Assembly: GCA_045615705.1 (NCBI GenBank)
Contig: JAZLFH010000019.1
Span: 1 to 7,756 of the forward strand
Direction of reading: 5' to 3'
DNA from: JAZLFH01 sp045615705
Lineage (GTDB): Bacteria; Bacillota; Clostridia; UMGS1883
DNA: 7,756 nt
Position 1 is the stretch's first letter; each line of letters starts with the position of its first letter. The notes under the pieces are model-generated. The model was not told the DNA's origin and made no database searches. It saw only the letters and a program-made list of their open reading frames with translations. The position numbers were made by a program, and so were the translations under genes. Positions 1 through 6,297 of this stretch are shown piece after piece.

Positions 1-34
1 CGCCGTCATAATTTGTAAAAGGCAAACATCATTC

Positions 35-75
35 AAAAAAAGTCCCTTTTGTCGGCAGTCAAAAGAGACTTTTTT
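35..75. terminator. bidirectional intrinsic terminator
   Basis: The arms AAAAAAAGTCCCTTTTG (35-51) and CAAAAGAGACTTTTTT (60-75) pair over about 15 bp with one C-A mismatch, around an 8-nt loop. The A-rich 5' arm and T-rich 3' arm are typical of a terminator that works on both strands. It lies about 420 bases beyond the last in-frame stop of the surface-protein gene. It could therefore end that transcript, or a transcript entering from the left. Confidence 0.75.
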
Positions 76-271
76 GTTGTCAAAGGCGGGCAAAAAGATA
101 CAAAATCGGACTGTTTCAAGGTAAGAAAAGCAATTTGTACACCATTTTGCCGTCTGTTTTTTAATTTGTGATTTTGTGTTATTTATTTTCCGACCGCATT
201 GCTGATAGTGGTTATATCCGAAAAGTTATTCCGCCACAGGGCTTTCAGATAACCGCTTTGGGATTAATGTC

Positions 272-385
272 TTATTTGATATTGTGTACAACAACACCGT
301 TTGCAATACAGCGATCGAATGTATTATTCTTGATTGTCTTCAAGGTCATAATACATCTTTGTTCCGTCATTAAATCATTGCTCAT
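272..385 (-). CDS. doubtful 37-aa small ORF
   Basis: This ORF starts MSNDLMTEQRCIMTLKTI and ends at TAA 272-274. A GAGGAG Shine-Dalgarno (complement of 396-401) lies 10 nt upstream of the ATG at 383-385, which is slightly long but usable. The same frame is open further upstream to an ATG at 484, but that extension runs through two hairpins and has no ribosome site. There is no recognisable domain. The ORF also contains the inverted repeat at 320-355, which argues that the DNA or RNA structure may be what matters. It could be a chance ORF or the 5' remnant of a decayed gene. Confidence 0.2.
   Translation of the reverse strand: MSNDLMTEQRCIMTLKTIKNNTFDRCIANGVVVHNIK
320..355. repeat. inverted repeat, two-part stem
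   Basis: TGTATTAT (320-327) pairs with ATAATACA (348-355). Inside that, CTTGA (329-333) pairs with TCAAG (340-344) around a 6-nt loop. There is no T-tract, so this is not an obvious terminator. It lies inside the doubtful small ORF. Confidence 0.45.
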
Positions 386-405
386 GAATTGTAAACTCCT
401 CAGGG

Positions 406-438
406 TTTTGGGTGGGAGATTATAACTCCCACCCAAAA
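406..438. repeat. perfect 13-bp inverted repeat
   Basis: TTTTGGGTGGGAG (406-418) and CTCCCACCCAAAA (426-438) are exact reverse complements around the 7-nt loop ATTATAA. The T-run is on the 5' arm and the A-run on the 3' arm in both readings. This is the reverse of a normal rho-independent terminator. It may stabilise an mRNA 3' end or be a cruciform or protein-binding site. Confidence 0.7.
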
Positions 439-445
439 TTCTGAA

Positions 446-478
446 ATGGAACCCACCTCCTGAAGAGGCGGGTTCCAT
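446..478. repeat. strong hairpin after surface-protein gene
   Basis: ATGGAACCC (446-454) pairs with GGGTTCCAT (470-478). The stem continues inside with CCTC (456-459) and GAGG (465-468) after one A-C mismatch, leaving the 5-nt loop CTGAA. On the minus strand it begins 21 nt after the TAA at 499-501. It is the first strong structure after the gene and may help end or protect its transcript, but only a weak T-rich stretch follows (ATTTCAGAATTTT). Confidence 0.6.
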
Positions 479-498
479 CTGCATTCAGGTTGTATTTT

Positions 499-864
499 TT
501 ATTCTGCCTTGTAGGTGCCGTTACATCCTGTTTTTCCCTCATACACAATTGAGTGAATAATTGACACTAATTTGTCATCGGACATTACAAAAGTGCAATA
601 TACACTTTCACTTTGCTTATAATCCCAATTTCCGTCTGCATTCTTCACCAATTCCAGGCTAATGATGTTAGGGAGATTATCGGATGATCCTTCTTTGCCG
701 ATGAAACGCAGACTTTGAAACGATCCGCCGTCATAAATAAAGCATTTTTGTCCCTCACCGCTTACCCACGCATTTTGGGGTGCCTCCGAAGGATTGCTCG
801 ATGTCGGGAAGCCTTCAACCGTTGCAAGAATATCCGCTACTGTCTTGGTTTCCGGTGCCGGTGC
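499..864 (-). pseudogene. in-frame C-terminal domain cut off by a TAG stop
   Basis: Immediately after the TAG at 865-867 the same frame continues for 121 codons, beginning APAPETKTVADILATVEGFP, to a TAA at 499-501. The segment is a third copy of the repeated domain of the upstream protein. It shares PETKT plus an ILAT helix start, an AW motif, a central K-rich strand (here SDDKLVSI; compare DENKLVAV and KDGKLDSI) and the closing G-TY motif. There is no start codon with a ribosome site at its head, so it is not an independent gene. With readthrough the full protein would be about 1269 residues. The intact frame implies either a recent nonsense change, low-level readthrough, or a base error in the sequence. 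Confidence 0.85.
842..863. repeat. 22-bp direct repeat, mate at 2006-2027
   Basis: The 22 bases at 842-863 are identical to those at 2006-2027. Both encode a Pro-Ala linker followed by PETKT in front of a copy of the repeated domain. The two copies are 1164 bases apart, a multiple of three. Recombination between them would remove the intervening domains and the TAG stop in frame. Confidence 0.8.
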
Positions 865-3800
865 CTACTTAGTAAAGGTCAGACCCTGGTTGAATACGAG
901 AATGCAGTTGGCATAACCGGTTGGTACGCCTTCTTTGTAGATTCCGGACTGCAGGCAGAGATAGTCATCTTGAGGTATGGTGGGTGAGGTTATTGTAAGG
1001 TTTCCGCTGTCATCCGCAGTGAAGACGACATTATCAATATCATCCATTGCATCAAAATAGAAGATATCCATCACGATATCGCAGTATCCCAAAGCACCAT
1101 AGCTCCACTCACCTACATCACCAACTTCTCCCTGATTGAGGGTGAAGCTGTTGTTTGTTTTATCCCAGGTGCAAAGGAAATGATCGATCCACTGGCCTTG
1201 TTCAGGACACCAGCCGATACCGGGGATTGAAATCTTATAGGATTCGTTTACAACGCCTTCTTCTACAACAAGCGTGCCGTTAGTGGGGCAACTATTGAAG
1301 TAATCATACGCACTGAAACTGTATTCGCCGAGAAGATTGGTATATTCGGGCAACGGTGCCGGTGCGTAGGTACCGACAAGGTCTGTGTAATCGGTATTCT
1401 CTGTCTCAATTTTGATCGAATCAAGCTTTCCGTCCTTTATAATGCAGGTGAATGTAGCATCGGTATCTTCAAACACAAAATTGTCGCCGACTTTGGTGAA
1501 TGTTTCGGTTGTAGCTACATCAAGCGTATTTGCGTTACCAACCTTAACAAAGCACAGCATACCGTCCGGGTTTACAAATGCTTGGGCACCTCTTTCGTTT
1601 ACCCACGCATTTTCCGGTATCAAGTCATCTTCTGCTATGGGGAACTTCGTGTTGGTTGCAAGAATTTGTGCCAAAGTCCCGGTTTCCGGGGGTACCGGCA
1701 GCGCATATGTGCCGGCAAATATGCTGAATTCATCTGATATGGTTTTAATTGTAACAGCAACTAACTTATTCTCATCAACCTTAAAGAATATCGAATATTT
1801 ATCATCATTCGTATATTCATACCCGCCGTTGACTTTGATTGCAGTGTCGGAATGCAGCATCGCATCTGTCATTTGAGTAGTTCCAATAGTTAAAATACAA
1901 CCCCCGGTAGTCTCTCTGCAATACATAGGCAGGTCGCCACATTTCCAGGCATCCTCTGCAGAAGCCGGAAAGTCCGTGCCATAGGTTGCAAGAATTTCCT
2001 CCAAAGTCTTGGTTTCCGGTGCCGGTGTCGGTGTAGCCACCGTAAATTGTTTGTCCGTTGCCGGTTTAATACTATCTGTACAATCACCGAAATACCAATT
2101 GTTTGAATCATTCTGATGCTCACCTGTCGTTGCAGGGATAGTGACTGACCATGTGGTTGCACTTATACCGGCATCGTCGAACATATTATTAGCATCCTTG
2201 CCTGCCAAATCCCATCCGGAAAGATCAAGCTTGAACTCCAGTACTTCGGAATTGCTTCCGTAGTAATTGAACATATGGTTCATATCCGTTACGCCACTAA
2301 TATTCCACTTGCTCACATCCGGCACCTTTGTCAGTGCTGTAGAGTTTTTGCCATAACTATAGAACATTTCTGCAATGTTTGTTACTTTTTCTGTATTCCA
2401 ATTGTTTCCGTTAACAGCCGGCACAGCGTTAAGCACCGTAGATGAGTAACCATAGGAGTCGAACATATAGCTCATATTCGTCACACTGCCGATATCCCAG
2501 TTGCTCACATCTGGTACAACTTTAAGTGCTGCAGATGAGTAACCATAGGAGTTGAACATACTGCTCATGTTCGTTACATTGCCGGTATTCCACTCGCTGA
2601 CATTCGGCACAGCGTTAAGTGTTTGTGATTTATAGCCGTAGGCGGAGAACATATAGCTCATGTCCGTTACGTTGCCGGTATTCCACTTGCTGACATCAGG
2701 CACACCAGCGAGCACTGTGGAATTATTACCGTAACTCCAGAACATCCTATTCATGTTCGTTACTTTACCGGTATTCCAATTGCTCACATCAGGCACTGCA
2801 GTAAGTACTGTAGATGCGGAACCATATTTGTAGAACATATAGCTCATGTCTGTTGTGTTTGAAACGTCAAGATATTCTGTGCCGCTGATGCTTTCTGCAT
2901 TCTGCATATTATAGAACATAAATGTCGTGGATGTGAGGCCTTTGAATTTTGCAACAGACGGGTCGATTACAACGCCCGTTATTCCTGCACGAATGCTATT
3001 GTAACCCCACTTTTCACCATAATCTTTTGTGTCGTCAAAGAGGATGTTTTCGGTTCCGTTTTCATAAACGGTACCCTCTGTGCTGTGGTTAACATTGTCA
3101 AAATAGAAGGTGAGACTGCCGTCTGTTTCGCTATACACTGCCTTAAATGTACGGTTTTCCTCTATCCAATTTGCATAAATGGTTGTGTTTGCAGTTACCT
3201 TATCGGTATCAAAATACCATTTGTTTTGGAACTCGGCTTCCTTATACCAGCCTTCAACATAGAAGCCTTCAACCTCCGAAACGGTCGGCTCTGTAATTTT
3301 ATTTCCGGATTTTACGGTTACCGGTTCCAAGGCTTCGCCCTTATCGCTTACAAAGGTTACGGTATAACTTCTTGACGAGCCTCCGCCACCACTTGAAACC
3401 TTACTCCAATGTGCGTAAAGCGTTATATCGGCTGTGATTACTTTTGAAAAATTAAACTTTGTGCCGCCTGATTTTGCGGTGTACCAACCGACAAAGTTAT
3501 AGTCAGTTCTTGAAGGTGACTTTGGAGCCGATACCTTCTCGCCATCTTTAACAGTTACGGAATTTAAGGTCTTTCCGTCATAGTTTAAGTCAAAAGAAAC
3601 GGTATATTCTTCCTTTTCCTCGGGTTCTGCGGTCAAAGAAATCTTTTGTCTTTGAGAAGGAACTGCCATTCTGCCTGTGATGGCTGTAACTTCCATTCTT
3701 TTAATATTGGTGTTTGATGCAAAGGTTCCCTTGTCGTCATTACCTACAAGAATACCTGCACGGTAAAGATCGTAAATTGCCTTGGAGAACGCATCCCCTT

Positions 3801-4308
3801 CCTTTACATCGGGAATTGCACCGTTTACAATTTCGTTAATTTGTGCAAGTGCTTCCTCGGGGAGTGCATTTGCAAAGATCTCTGCAAACTGACCTCTTGT
3901 TATGAGTGCATCGGGATCATAATTTGAAATGTCTGCGATGCCGTTTGCCTTGCAATAATCGGTATAAACCTGATACCAAGGTTCACCCTCCGTGAAATCG
4001 GCTTTGCCCGTTTTGTAGATTGAATTAAGGCGTGCCGCAATGGTCATTGCCTCCGCAACCGTCATATTCTCCTCCGGAGCAAACTCGGTTTCGCTTCTGC
4101 CCACCATAAGGGCAAATTCGTAAACTGATTTTAAATTTTCCGAAAACCAGTCTGTGTTTTTGACATCTGTAAACTGTCCGTCCGTATAAGTCTGAACAGC
4201 CTTAAAGTTGTCAAAACTTGCTTGTTCTTCGGCAAATGCCAATTGCGGAATGATTGTAAAAATCATCATTACCGTCACAAGCAATGCCAGGATTCTCTTT
4301 GTTTTCAT
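865..4308 (-). CDS. SLH-anchored modular surface protein, adhesin-like
   Basis: This is a secreted cell-wall protein of 1147 residues up to the TAG at 865-867. Residues 1-26 form a signal peptide (MKTKRILALL... ending AFA). Three SLH modules (about 46-100, 107-160, 163-215; core motifs MTVAEAMTIA, ITRGQFAEIF, IKRMEVTAIT) should bind secondary cell-wall polymer. Two InlB-type beta repeats (234-303 and 314-384, with FVGWYTAKSGG and YVEGWYKEAEF) are separated by a SSGGGGSSRS linker. BspA/DUF285-like repeats fill 464-711. Two related domains of about 110 residues follow (765-870, 875-986), then a beta-rich domain (990-1147). The ATG has AAGGAGG 7 nt upstream. SLH, InlB and BspA-type modules point to surface display and binding of host or neighbouring cells; the ligand is unknown. 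The gene is probably monocistronic. The in-frame TAG truncates it (see 499-864). Confidence 0.93.
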   Translation of the reverse strand: MKTKRILALLVTVMMIFTIIPQLAFAEEQASFDNFKAVQTYTDGQFTDVKNTDWFSENLKSVYEFALMVGRSETEFAPEENMTVAEAMTIAARLNSIYKTGKADFTEGEPWYQVYTDYCKANGIADISNYDPDALITRGQFAEIFANALPEEALAQINEIVNGAIPDVKEGDAFSKAIYDLYRAGILVGNDDKGTFASNTNIKRMEVTAITGRMAVPSQRQKISLTAEPEEKEEYTVSFDLNYDGKTLNSVTVKDGEKVSAPKSPSRTDYNFVGWYTAKSGGTKFNFSKVITADITLYAHWSKVSSGGGGSSRSYTVTFVSDKGEALEPVTVKSGNKITEPTVSEVEGFYVEGWYKEAEFQNKWYFDTDKVTANTTIYANWIEENRTFKAVYSETDGSLTFYFDNVNHSTEGTVYENGTENILFDDTKDYGEKWGYNSIRAGITGVVIDPSVAKFKGLTSTTFMFYNMQNAESISGTEYLDVSNTTDMSYMFYKYGSASTVLTAVPDVSNWNTGKVTNMNRMFWSYGNNSTVLAGVPDVSKWNTGNVTDMSYMFSAYGYKSQTLNAVPNVSEWNTGNVTNMSSMFNSYGYSSAALKVVPDVSNWDIGSVTNMSYMFDSYGYSSTVLNAVPAVNGNNWNTEKVTNIAEMFYSYGKNSTALTKVPDVSKWNISGVTDMNHMFNYYGSNSEVLEFKLDLSGWDLAGKDANNMFDDAGISATTWSVTIPATTGEHQNDSNNWYFGDCTDSIKPATDKQFTVATPTPAPETKTLEEILATYGTDFPASAEDAWKCGDLPMYCRETTGGCILTIGTTQMTDAMLHSDTAIKVNGGYEYTNDDKYSIFFKVDENKLVAVTIKTISDEFSIFAGTYALPVPPETGTLAQILATNTKFPIAEDDLIPENAWVNERGAQAFVNPDGMLCFVKVGNANTLDVATTETFTKVGDNFVFEDTDATFTCIIKDGKLDSIKIETENTDYTDLVGTYAPAPLPEYTNLLGEYSFSAYDYFNSCPTNGTLVVEEGVVNESYKISIPGIGWCPEQGQWIDHFLCTWDKTNNSFTLNQGEVGDVGEWSYGALGYCDIVMDIFYFDAMDDIDNVVFTADDSGNLTITSPTIPQDDYLCLQSGIYKEGVPTGYANCILVFNQGLTFTK
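2185..2919 (-). repeat. 93-bp tandem repeats encoding BspA/DUF285-like units
   Basis: Residues 464-708 are consecutive units starting MF at residues 464, 491, 522, 553, 584, 615, 648 and 679, with a last partial unit at 709. The central units are exactly 31 residues (93 bp), with consensus MFxSYGxxSxxLxxVPDVS, then WNTGxVTNMSY. DUF285 units as I know them are nearer 25 residues with the shared core W.T..VT.MS.MF, so this is a longer variant. The DNA of neighbouring units is very close in places: 2441-2467 and 2534-2560 match at 26 of 27 bases. Confidence 0.85.
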
Positions 4309-4361
4309 CTGAAATCCTCCTTTTTTTAAGTTTGCAATGCTCGATTTTAACTGTTACATCT

Positions 4362-4390
4362 ATTTTAGCACTTTTCTGTATAATTCGCAA
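4362..4390 (-). promoter_or_regulatory. sigma-A type promoter of the surface-protein gene
   Basis: On the minus strand TTGCGA (4385-4390) and TAAAAT (4362-4367) are separated by exactly 17 bases. A TG one base before the -10 box gives an extended -10 (TGCTAAAAT). The predicted start near 4355 leaves a leader of about 45 nt before the ATG at 4308. The promoter lies downstream of the sigma-operon terminator, so the gene is probably transcribed independently. Confidence 0.65.
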
Positions 4391-4488
4391 TATCTTTTTA
4401 GTGAAAATGCGATATATTGAAATATTTTTAAACAAAACCGCTCTGCGATTTTGCACCTTACTTCCATATTCACTATTACTTATTATTT

Positions 4489-4520
4489 CAAAAAAATCCC
4501 CGTTTCTTAGAACGAGGATT
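4489..4520 (-). terminator. terminator of the sigma/anti-sigma operon
   Basis: On the minus strand AATCCTCGTT (4511-4520) pairs over 10 bp with AACGGGGATT (4495-4504), with one G-T pair and a 6-nt loop. It is followed by a T-run and begins 31 bases after the TAG of the anti-sigma gene. A T-run on the plus strand as well makes it potentially bidirectional. Confidence 0.85.
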
Positions 4521-4550
4521 TTTTTTTGAGTCGTGGACAATATAGATATC

Positions 4551-5342
4551 CTACTGATTATTATTATCAATAATTTCAGTTGCCATATCCACAAGTTCAC
4601 CGACAGATAATTTTCCATTAATCTGCATCAGTTCATAGTGCATATCGTTTACAAGCCACGATATGCTTTGAACCTCGTTTATTTCAACTTTCGATGAGCC
4701 GTAACTGAACACCAATTCACCGTTTGCCTCTGCTTTTTTATCTTCATCAGTTAATTTATAATCCGGCGGTACAACCTTGTTTGTATAATTAAAGTAATAT
4801 ACATCTATACCGTCAATATTTTTAACAACATCACCGTTTTTTTCGGTTTCCGAGTTATATTTGTCTTGCGAGAATATTACCTCATCTCCATCTTTTTTAT
4901 ACCGAAACATAACCGACTTGAATCTTTCTACAGATTTTTTATTTTCATCTTTCAAATTATTATTCACAATACTGCCATTACTAAATGAATAACCATTTTC
5001 AAATGTTTCGATTAGTGTAGGAGCATACCCAATGTCCTTTATACATTGTTGTTCTGTTGGGAGCGATTTGTAATCAGGGATAGAAGATGAAGAACTGTAC
5101 CAATTACTGATAATTCCGCTTGCAGCAAAAACGGTAATGCCTAAAACCAATGTAGCCGCTATTGCAATGAGGGATATTTTCTTTTTTGATTTCATAGTGT
5201 AAGACTTCCTTTCCACATCTGCGGAAGTAATCTTACCATCAACCATATCTTTTATTTTATCAATACTGATGTCAAGAGCATTTGATGTATCTGCACAGCT
5301 TTTCATATTGATATCTTTTGATAGATTTCTTTTTCTAATCAT
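4551..5342 (-). CDS. single-pass membrane protein, probable anti-sigma factor
   Basis: This 263-residue protein has a charged cytoplasmic N-terminus (1-54), one hydrophobic membrane segment (about 55-76, ISLIAIAATLVLGITVFAAS) and an outside domain of about 185 residues. Its C-terminal part (SISWLVNDMHYELMQINGK, LSVGELVDMA) resembles the extracytoplasmic DUF4367/DUF4179-type domains found in clostridial anti-sigma factors. The start overlaps the stop of the sigma gene (ATGA, 5339-5342), with GGAGG (complement of 5350-5354) 7 nt upstream, so the two are translationally coupled. Known logic of such pairs is that the N-terminus holds the sigma factor at the membrane until an envelope signal releases it. 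I see no zinc-binding HxxxCxxC motif, so it is not a ZAS-type anti-sigma. The function is inferred from topology and context. The stop codon is TAG. Confidence 0.8.
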   Translation of the reverse strand: MIRKRNLSKDINMKSCADTSNALDISIDKIKDMVDGKITSADVERKSYTMKSKKKISLIAIAATLVLGITVFAASGIISNWYSSSSSIPDYKSLPTEQQCIKDIGYAPTLIETFENGYSFSNGSIVNNNLKDENKKSVERFKSVMFRYKKDGDEVIFSQDKYNSETEKNGDVVKNIDGIDVYYFNYTNKVVPPDYKLTDEDKKAEANGELVFSYGSSKVEINEVQSISWLVNDMHYELMQINGKLSVGELVDMATEIIDNNNQ

Positions 5343-5878
5343 AACGATTCCTCCGCATTTAATAAGATTTTTTTGAGTTTTCGTTTTCCTCTTGAAAGTT
5401 TGCTTTTAATGGTAGAAACATTCAGACCCGTTGCCTTTGAAATATCCTTCAGTTTTTCATCGAATTTATAATATCTTACGAATATTTCGTTGTCCGGCTC
5501 TCCAAGTTCCATAACGGCTTTCCACAGTCGTTCTGTTTCGGAAAAATCATCTGCAAAATTTGTTATATCCGGCAAATCAATTTCGTCAATGGAAGTGTAT
5601 TCGGATCTTTTGTTTATCCTTTTTAACGCAAAATTACGAGCTGATGCAGAAATATATGAGCGTATTGTACCTTTTTCTAAATCTATGTATTCTGCGTTCT
5701 TCCATAGCATAACAAACACATCTGAAATGATTTCCTCAATATCTTCTTTGGGAAGCCCGTTACCAACCATATTATAAAGAACTGTACTTAAATATGGGGT
5801 ATAGATCTCTATTGCCAGATTTATTGAGTTTTTCTGTTTTTGTTTCAACCTGTGAAGTAACTTTGATTCATCTACCAT
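5339..5878 (-). CDS. ECF-type RNA polymerase sigma factor
   Basis: This 179-residue protein has the two-domain ECF layout. Region 2 lies at about 20-90 (PKEDIEEIISDVFVMLWKNA, then IRSYISASARNFALKRINKR), which recognises the -10 element and binds core polymerase. Region 4 lies at about 117-172, with the helix-turn-helix LKDISKATGLNVSTIKSKLS followed by RGKRKLKKIL, which reads the -35 element. The linker between them is short and acidic, and there is no region 3. The ATG at 5876-5878 lacks a clear Shine-Dalgarno (only AAGTTGG about 9 nt upstream), so it may be translated weakly, whereas the downstream anti-sigma gene has a strong site. No other in-frame start fits, because region 2 begins soon after. 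It is probably autoregulated. Its regulon cannot be told from this window. Confidence 0.92.
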   Translation of the reverse strand: MVDESKLLHRLKQKQKNSINLAIEIYTPYLSTVLYNMVGNGLPKEDIEEIISDVFVMLWKNAEYIDLEKGTIRSYISASARNFALKRINKRSEYTSIDEIDLPDITNFADDFSETERLWKAVMELGEPDNEIFVRYYKFDEKLKDISKATGLNVSTIKSKLSRGKRKLKKILLNAEESL

Positions 5879-5931
5879 CTTAAACCAACTTTCTGTGCAA
5901 AGTTAAAAGCTTTTAGTCTTTACGCTACTAT

Positions 5932-5959
5932 ATATCCTCAAATCATCAAAAAAGTTTCA
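5932..5959 (-). promoter_or_regulatory. candidate ECF (autoregulatory) promoter
   Basis: On the minus strand TGAAAC (5954-5959) is followed, after exactly 16 bases, by GGATAT (5932-5937). TGAAAC with about 16 bases to the -10 element is the classic -35 signature of ECF promoters in Firmicutes. The -10 is less typical (GGAT rather than CGTA or CGTC). The position, about 50 bases before the sigma gene, fits autoregulation. Confidence 0.5.
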
Positions 5960-6021
5960 TTCTTATGAAAATAATTTTATTTTCTGCTCCTTAACACAGT
6001 TTTTTCTATTATTTCGCATAC

Positions 6022-6049
6022 ACTATACTGTTGACTTCGCTAAATTCAA
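6022..6049 (-). promoter_or_regulatory. candidate housekeeping promoter for the sigma operon
   Basis: On the minus strand TTGAAT (6044-6049) and TATAGT (6022-6027) are separated by 16 bases. It would give a leader of about 140 nt and could supply basal transcription of the sigma operon in addition to the ECF-like promoter. Confidence 0.35.
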
Positions 6050-6093
6050 AGCCATTTGGGGGCGTACATTTTTTGGCTTCGTTTTCGGGTTTA

Positions 6094-6264
6094 GTGAAAT
6101 ATCGGCTTTGCCGATGTGAAATAATTTACTTCGTAAATTGTGAAATTTGATGCTACGCATCAAGTGAAATGGAATAAATCCTCTCACGCCCGCAGGCATT
6201 TCACACGCCGCAGGCGTATTTCATGCACGAAGTGCATTTCACAAATCCGAAGGATTTATTTCGT
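6094..6264. repeat. array of heptamer-separated perfect hairpins
   Basis: The heptamer GTGAAAT occurs exactly at 6094, 6116, 6140 and 6164. Each of the first three is followed by a perfect palindrome with a 3-nt loop: ATCGGCTTTGCCGAT, AATTTACTTCGTAAATT and TTGATGCTACGCATCAA. On the right the reverse complement ATTTCAC occurs exactly at 6198 and 6236, with degenerate copies at 6181 (CTCTCAC), 6218 (ATTTCAT) and 6258 (ATTTCGT). These are interleaved with the hairpins GCCCGCAGGC, ACGCCGCAGGCGT, ATGCACGAAGTGCAT and AAATCCGAAGGATTT. Stem sequences all differ while loop-closing bases (CTTCG left, CGAAG right) follow the orientation of the heptamer. The dyad centre is at about 6167-6187. Confidence 0.9.
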
Positions 6265-6266
6265 TG

Positions 6267-6297
6267 AAAAAACGACAAGTCAAAACTTGTCGTTTTT
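6267..6297. terminator. intrinsic terminator of the antiporter gene
   Basis: AAAAACGACAAGT (6268-6280) and ACTTGTCGTTTTT (6285-6297) form a perfect 13-bp stem with a 4-nt loop and T-runs on both strands. On the minus strand it is the first strong structure after the antiporter stop (6374-6376) and ends in six T. It adjoins the hairpin array and may belong to that repeat element. Confidence 0.85.

Larger units (their letters stand above)
76..498. other. non-coding stretch with hairpins
   Basis: No convincing gene is seen here. The stretch contains three inverted repeats (320-355, 406-438, 446-478) and one doubtful 37-codon ORF on the minus strand (272-385). Short open stretches in other minus-strand frames are broken by many stops. 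It may be the long 3' untranslated region of the surface-protein transcript, or the remains of a degraded small gene or element. I recognise nothing specific in 76-271. Confidence 0.5.

Noticed and set aside
189..262. Minus-strand open stretch reading SGYLKALWRNNFSDITTI
   Set aside because: It looks protein-like by eye but is short, has no start codon or ribosome site, and is bounded by stops. I could not match it to any family.
168..425. 85-codon plus-strand ORF
   Set aside because: It has no ribosome site and no domain, it runs through the left arm of a hairpin, and its composition looks like non-coding AT-rich DNA.
386..484. Upstream extension of the 37-aa ORF to a 70-codon ORF
   Set aside because: The extra residues are encoded by the two strong hairpins, and the ATG at 484 has no Shine-Dalgarno.
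1412..1876. 154-codon plus-strand ORF
   Set aside because: It is antisense to the surface-protein gene, whose frame has clear domains; no start signal.
4330..4550. ECF-type promoter in front of the surface-protein gene
   Set aside because: I found no TGAAAC-16-GGATAT-like element. The best promoter is sigma-A-like, so control of the surface protein by the neighbouring sigma factor is not supported.
4551..4553. TAG of the anti-sigma gene as a second recoded amber codon
   Set aside because: Continuing the frame gives only about 18 codons running into the terminator hairpin, so it looks like a genuine stop.
4211..4618. 135-codon minus-strand ORF across the surface-protein promoter region
   Set aside because: It overlaps the anti-sigma 3' end, a terminator, a promoter and the surface-protein start in another frame, and its residues are typical of AT-rich noise.
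6094..6264. CRISPR array
   Set aside because: The repeated unit is only 7 bases, flips orientation midway, and the intervening segments are themselves palindromes; there are no cas genes nearby.
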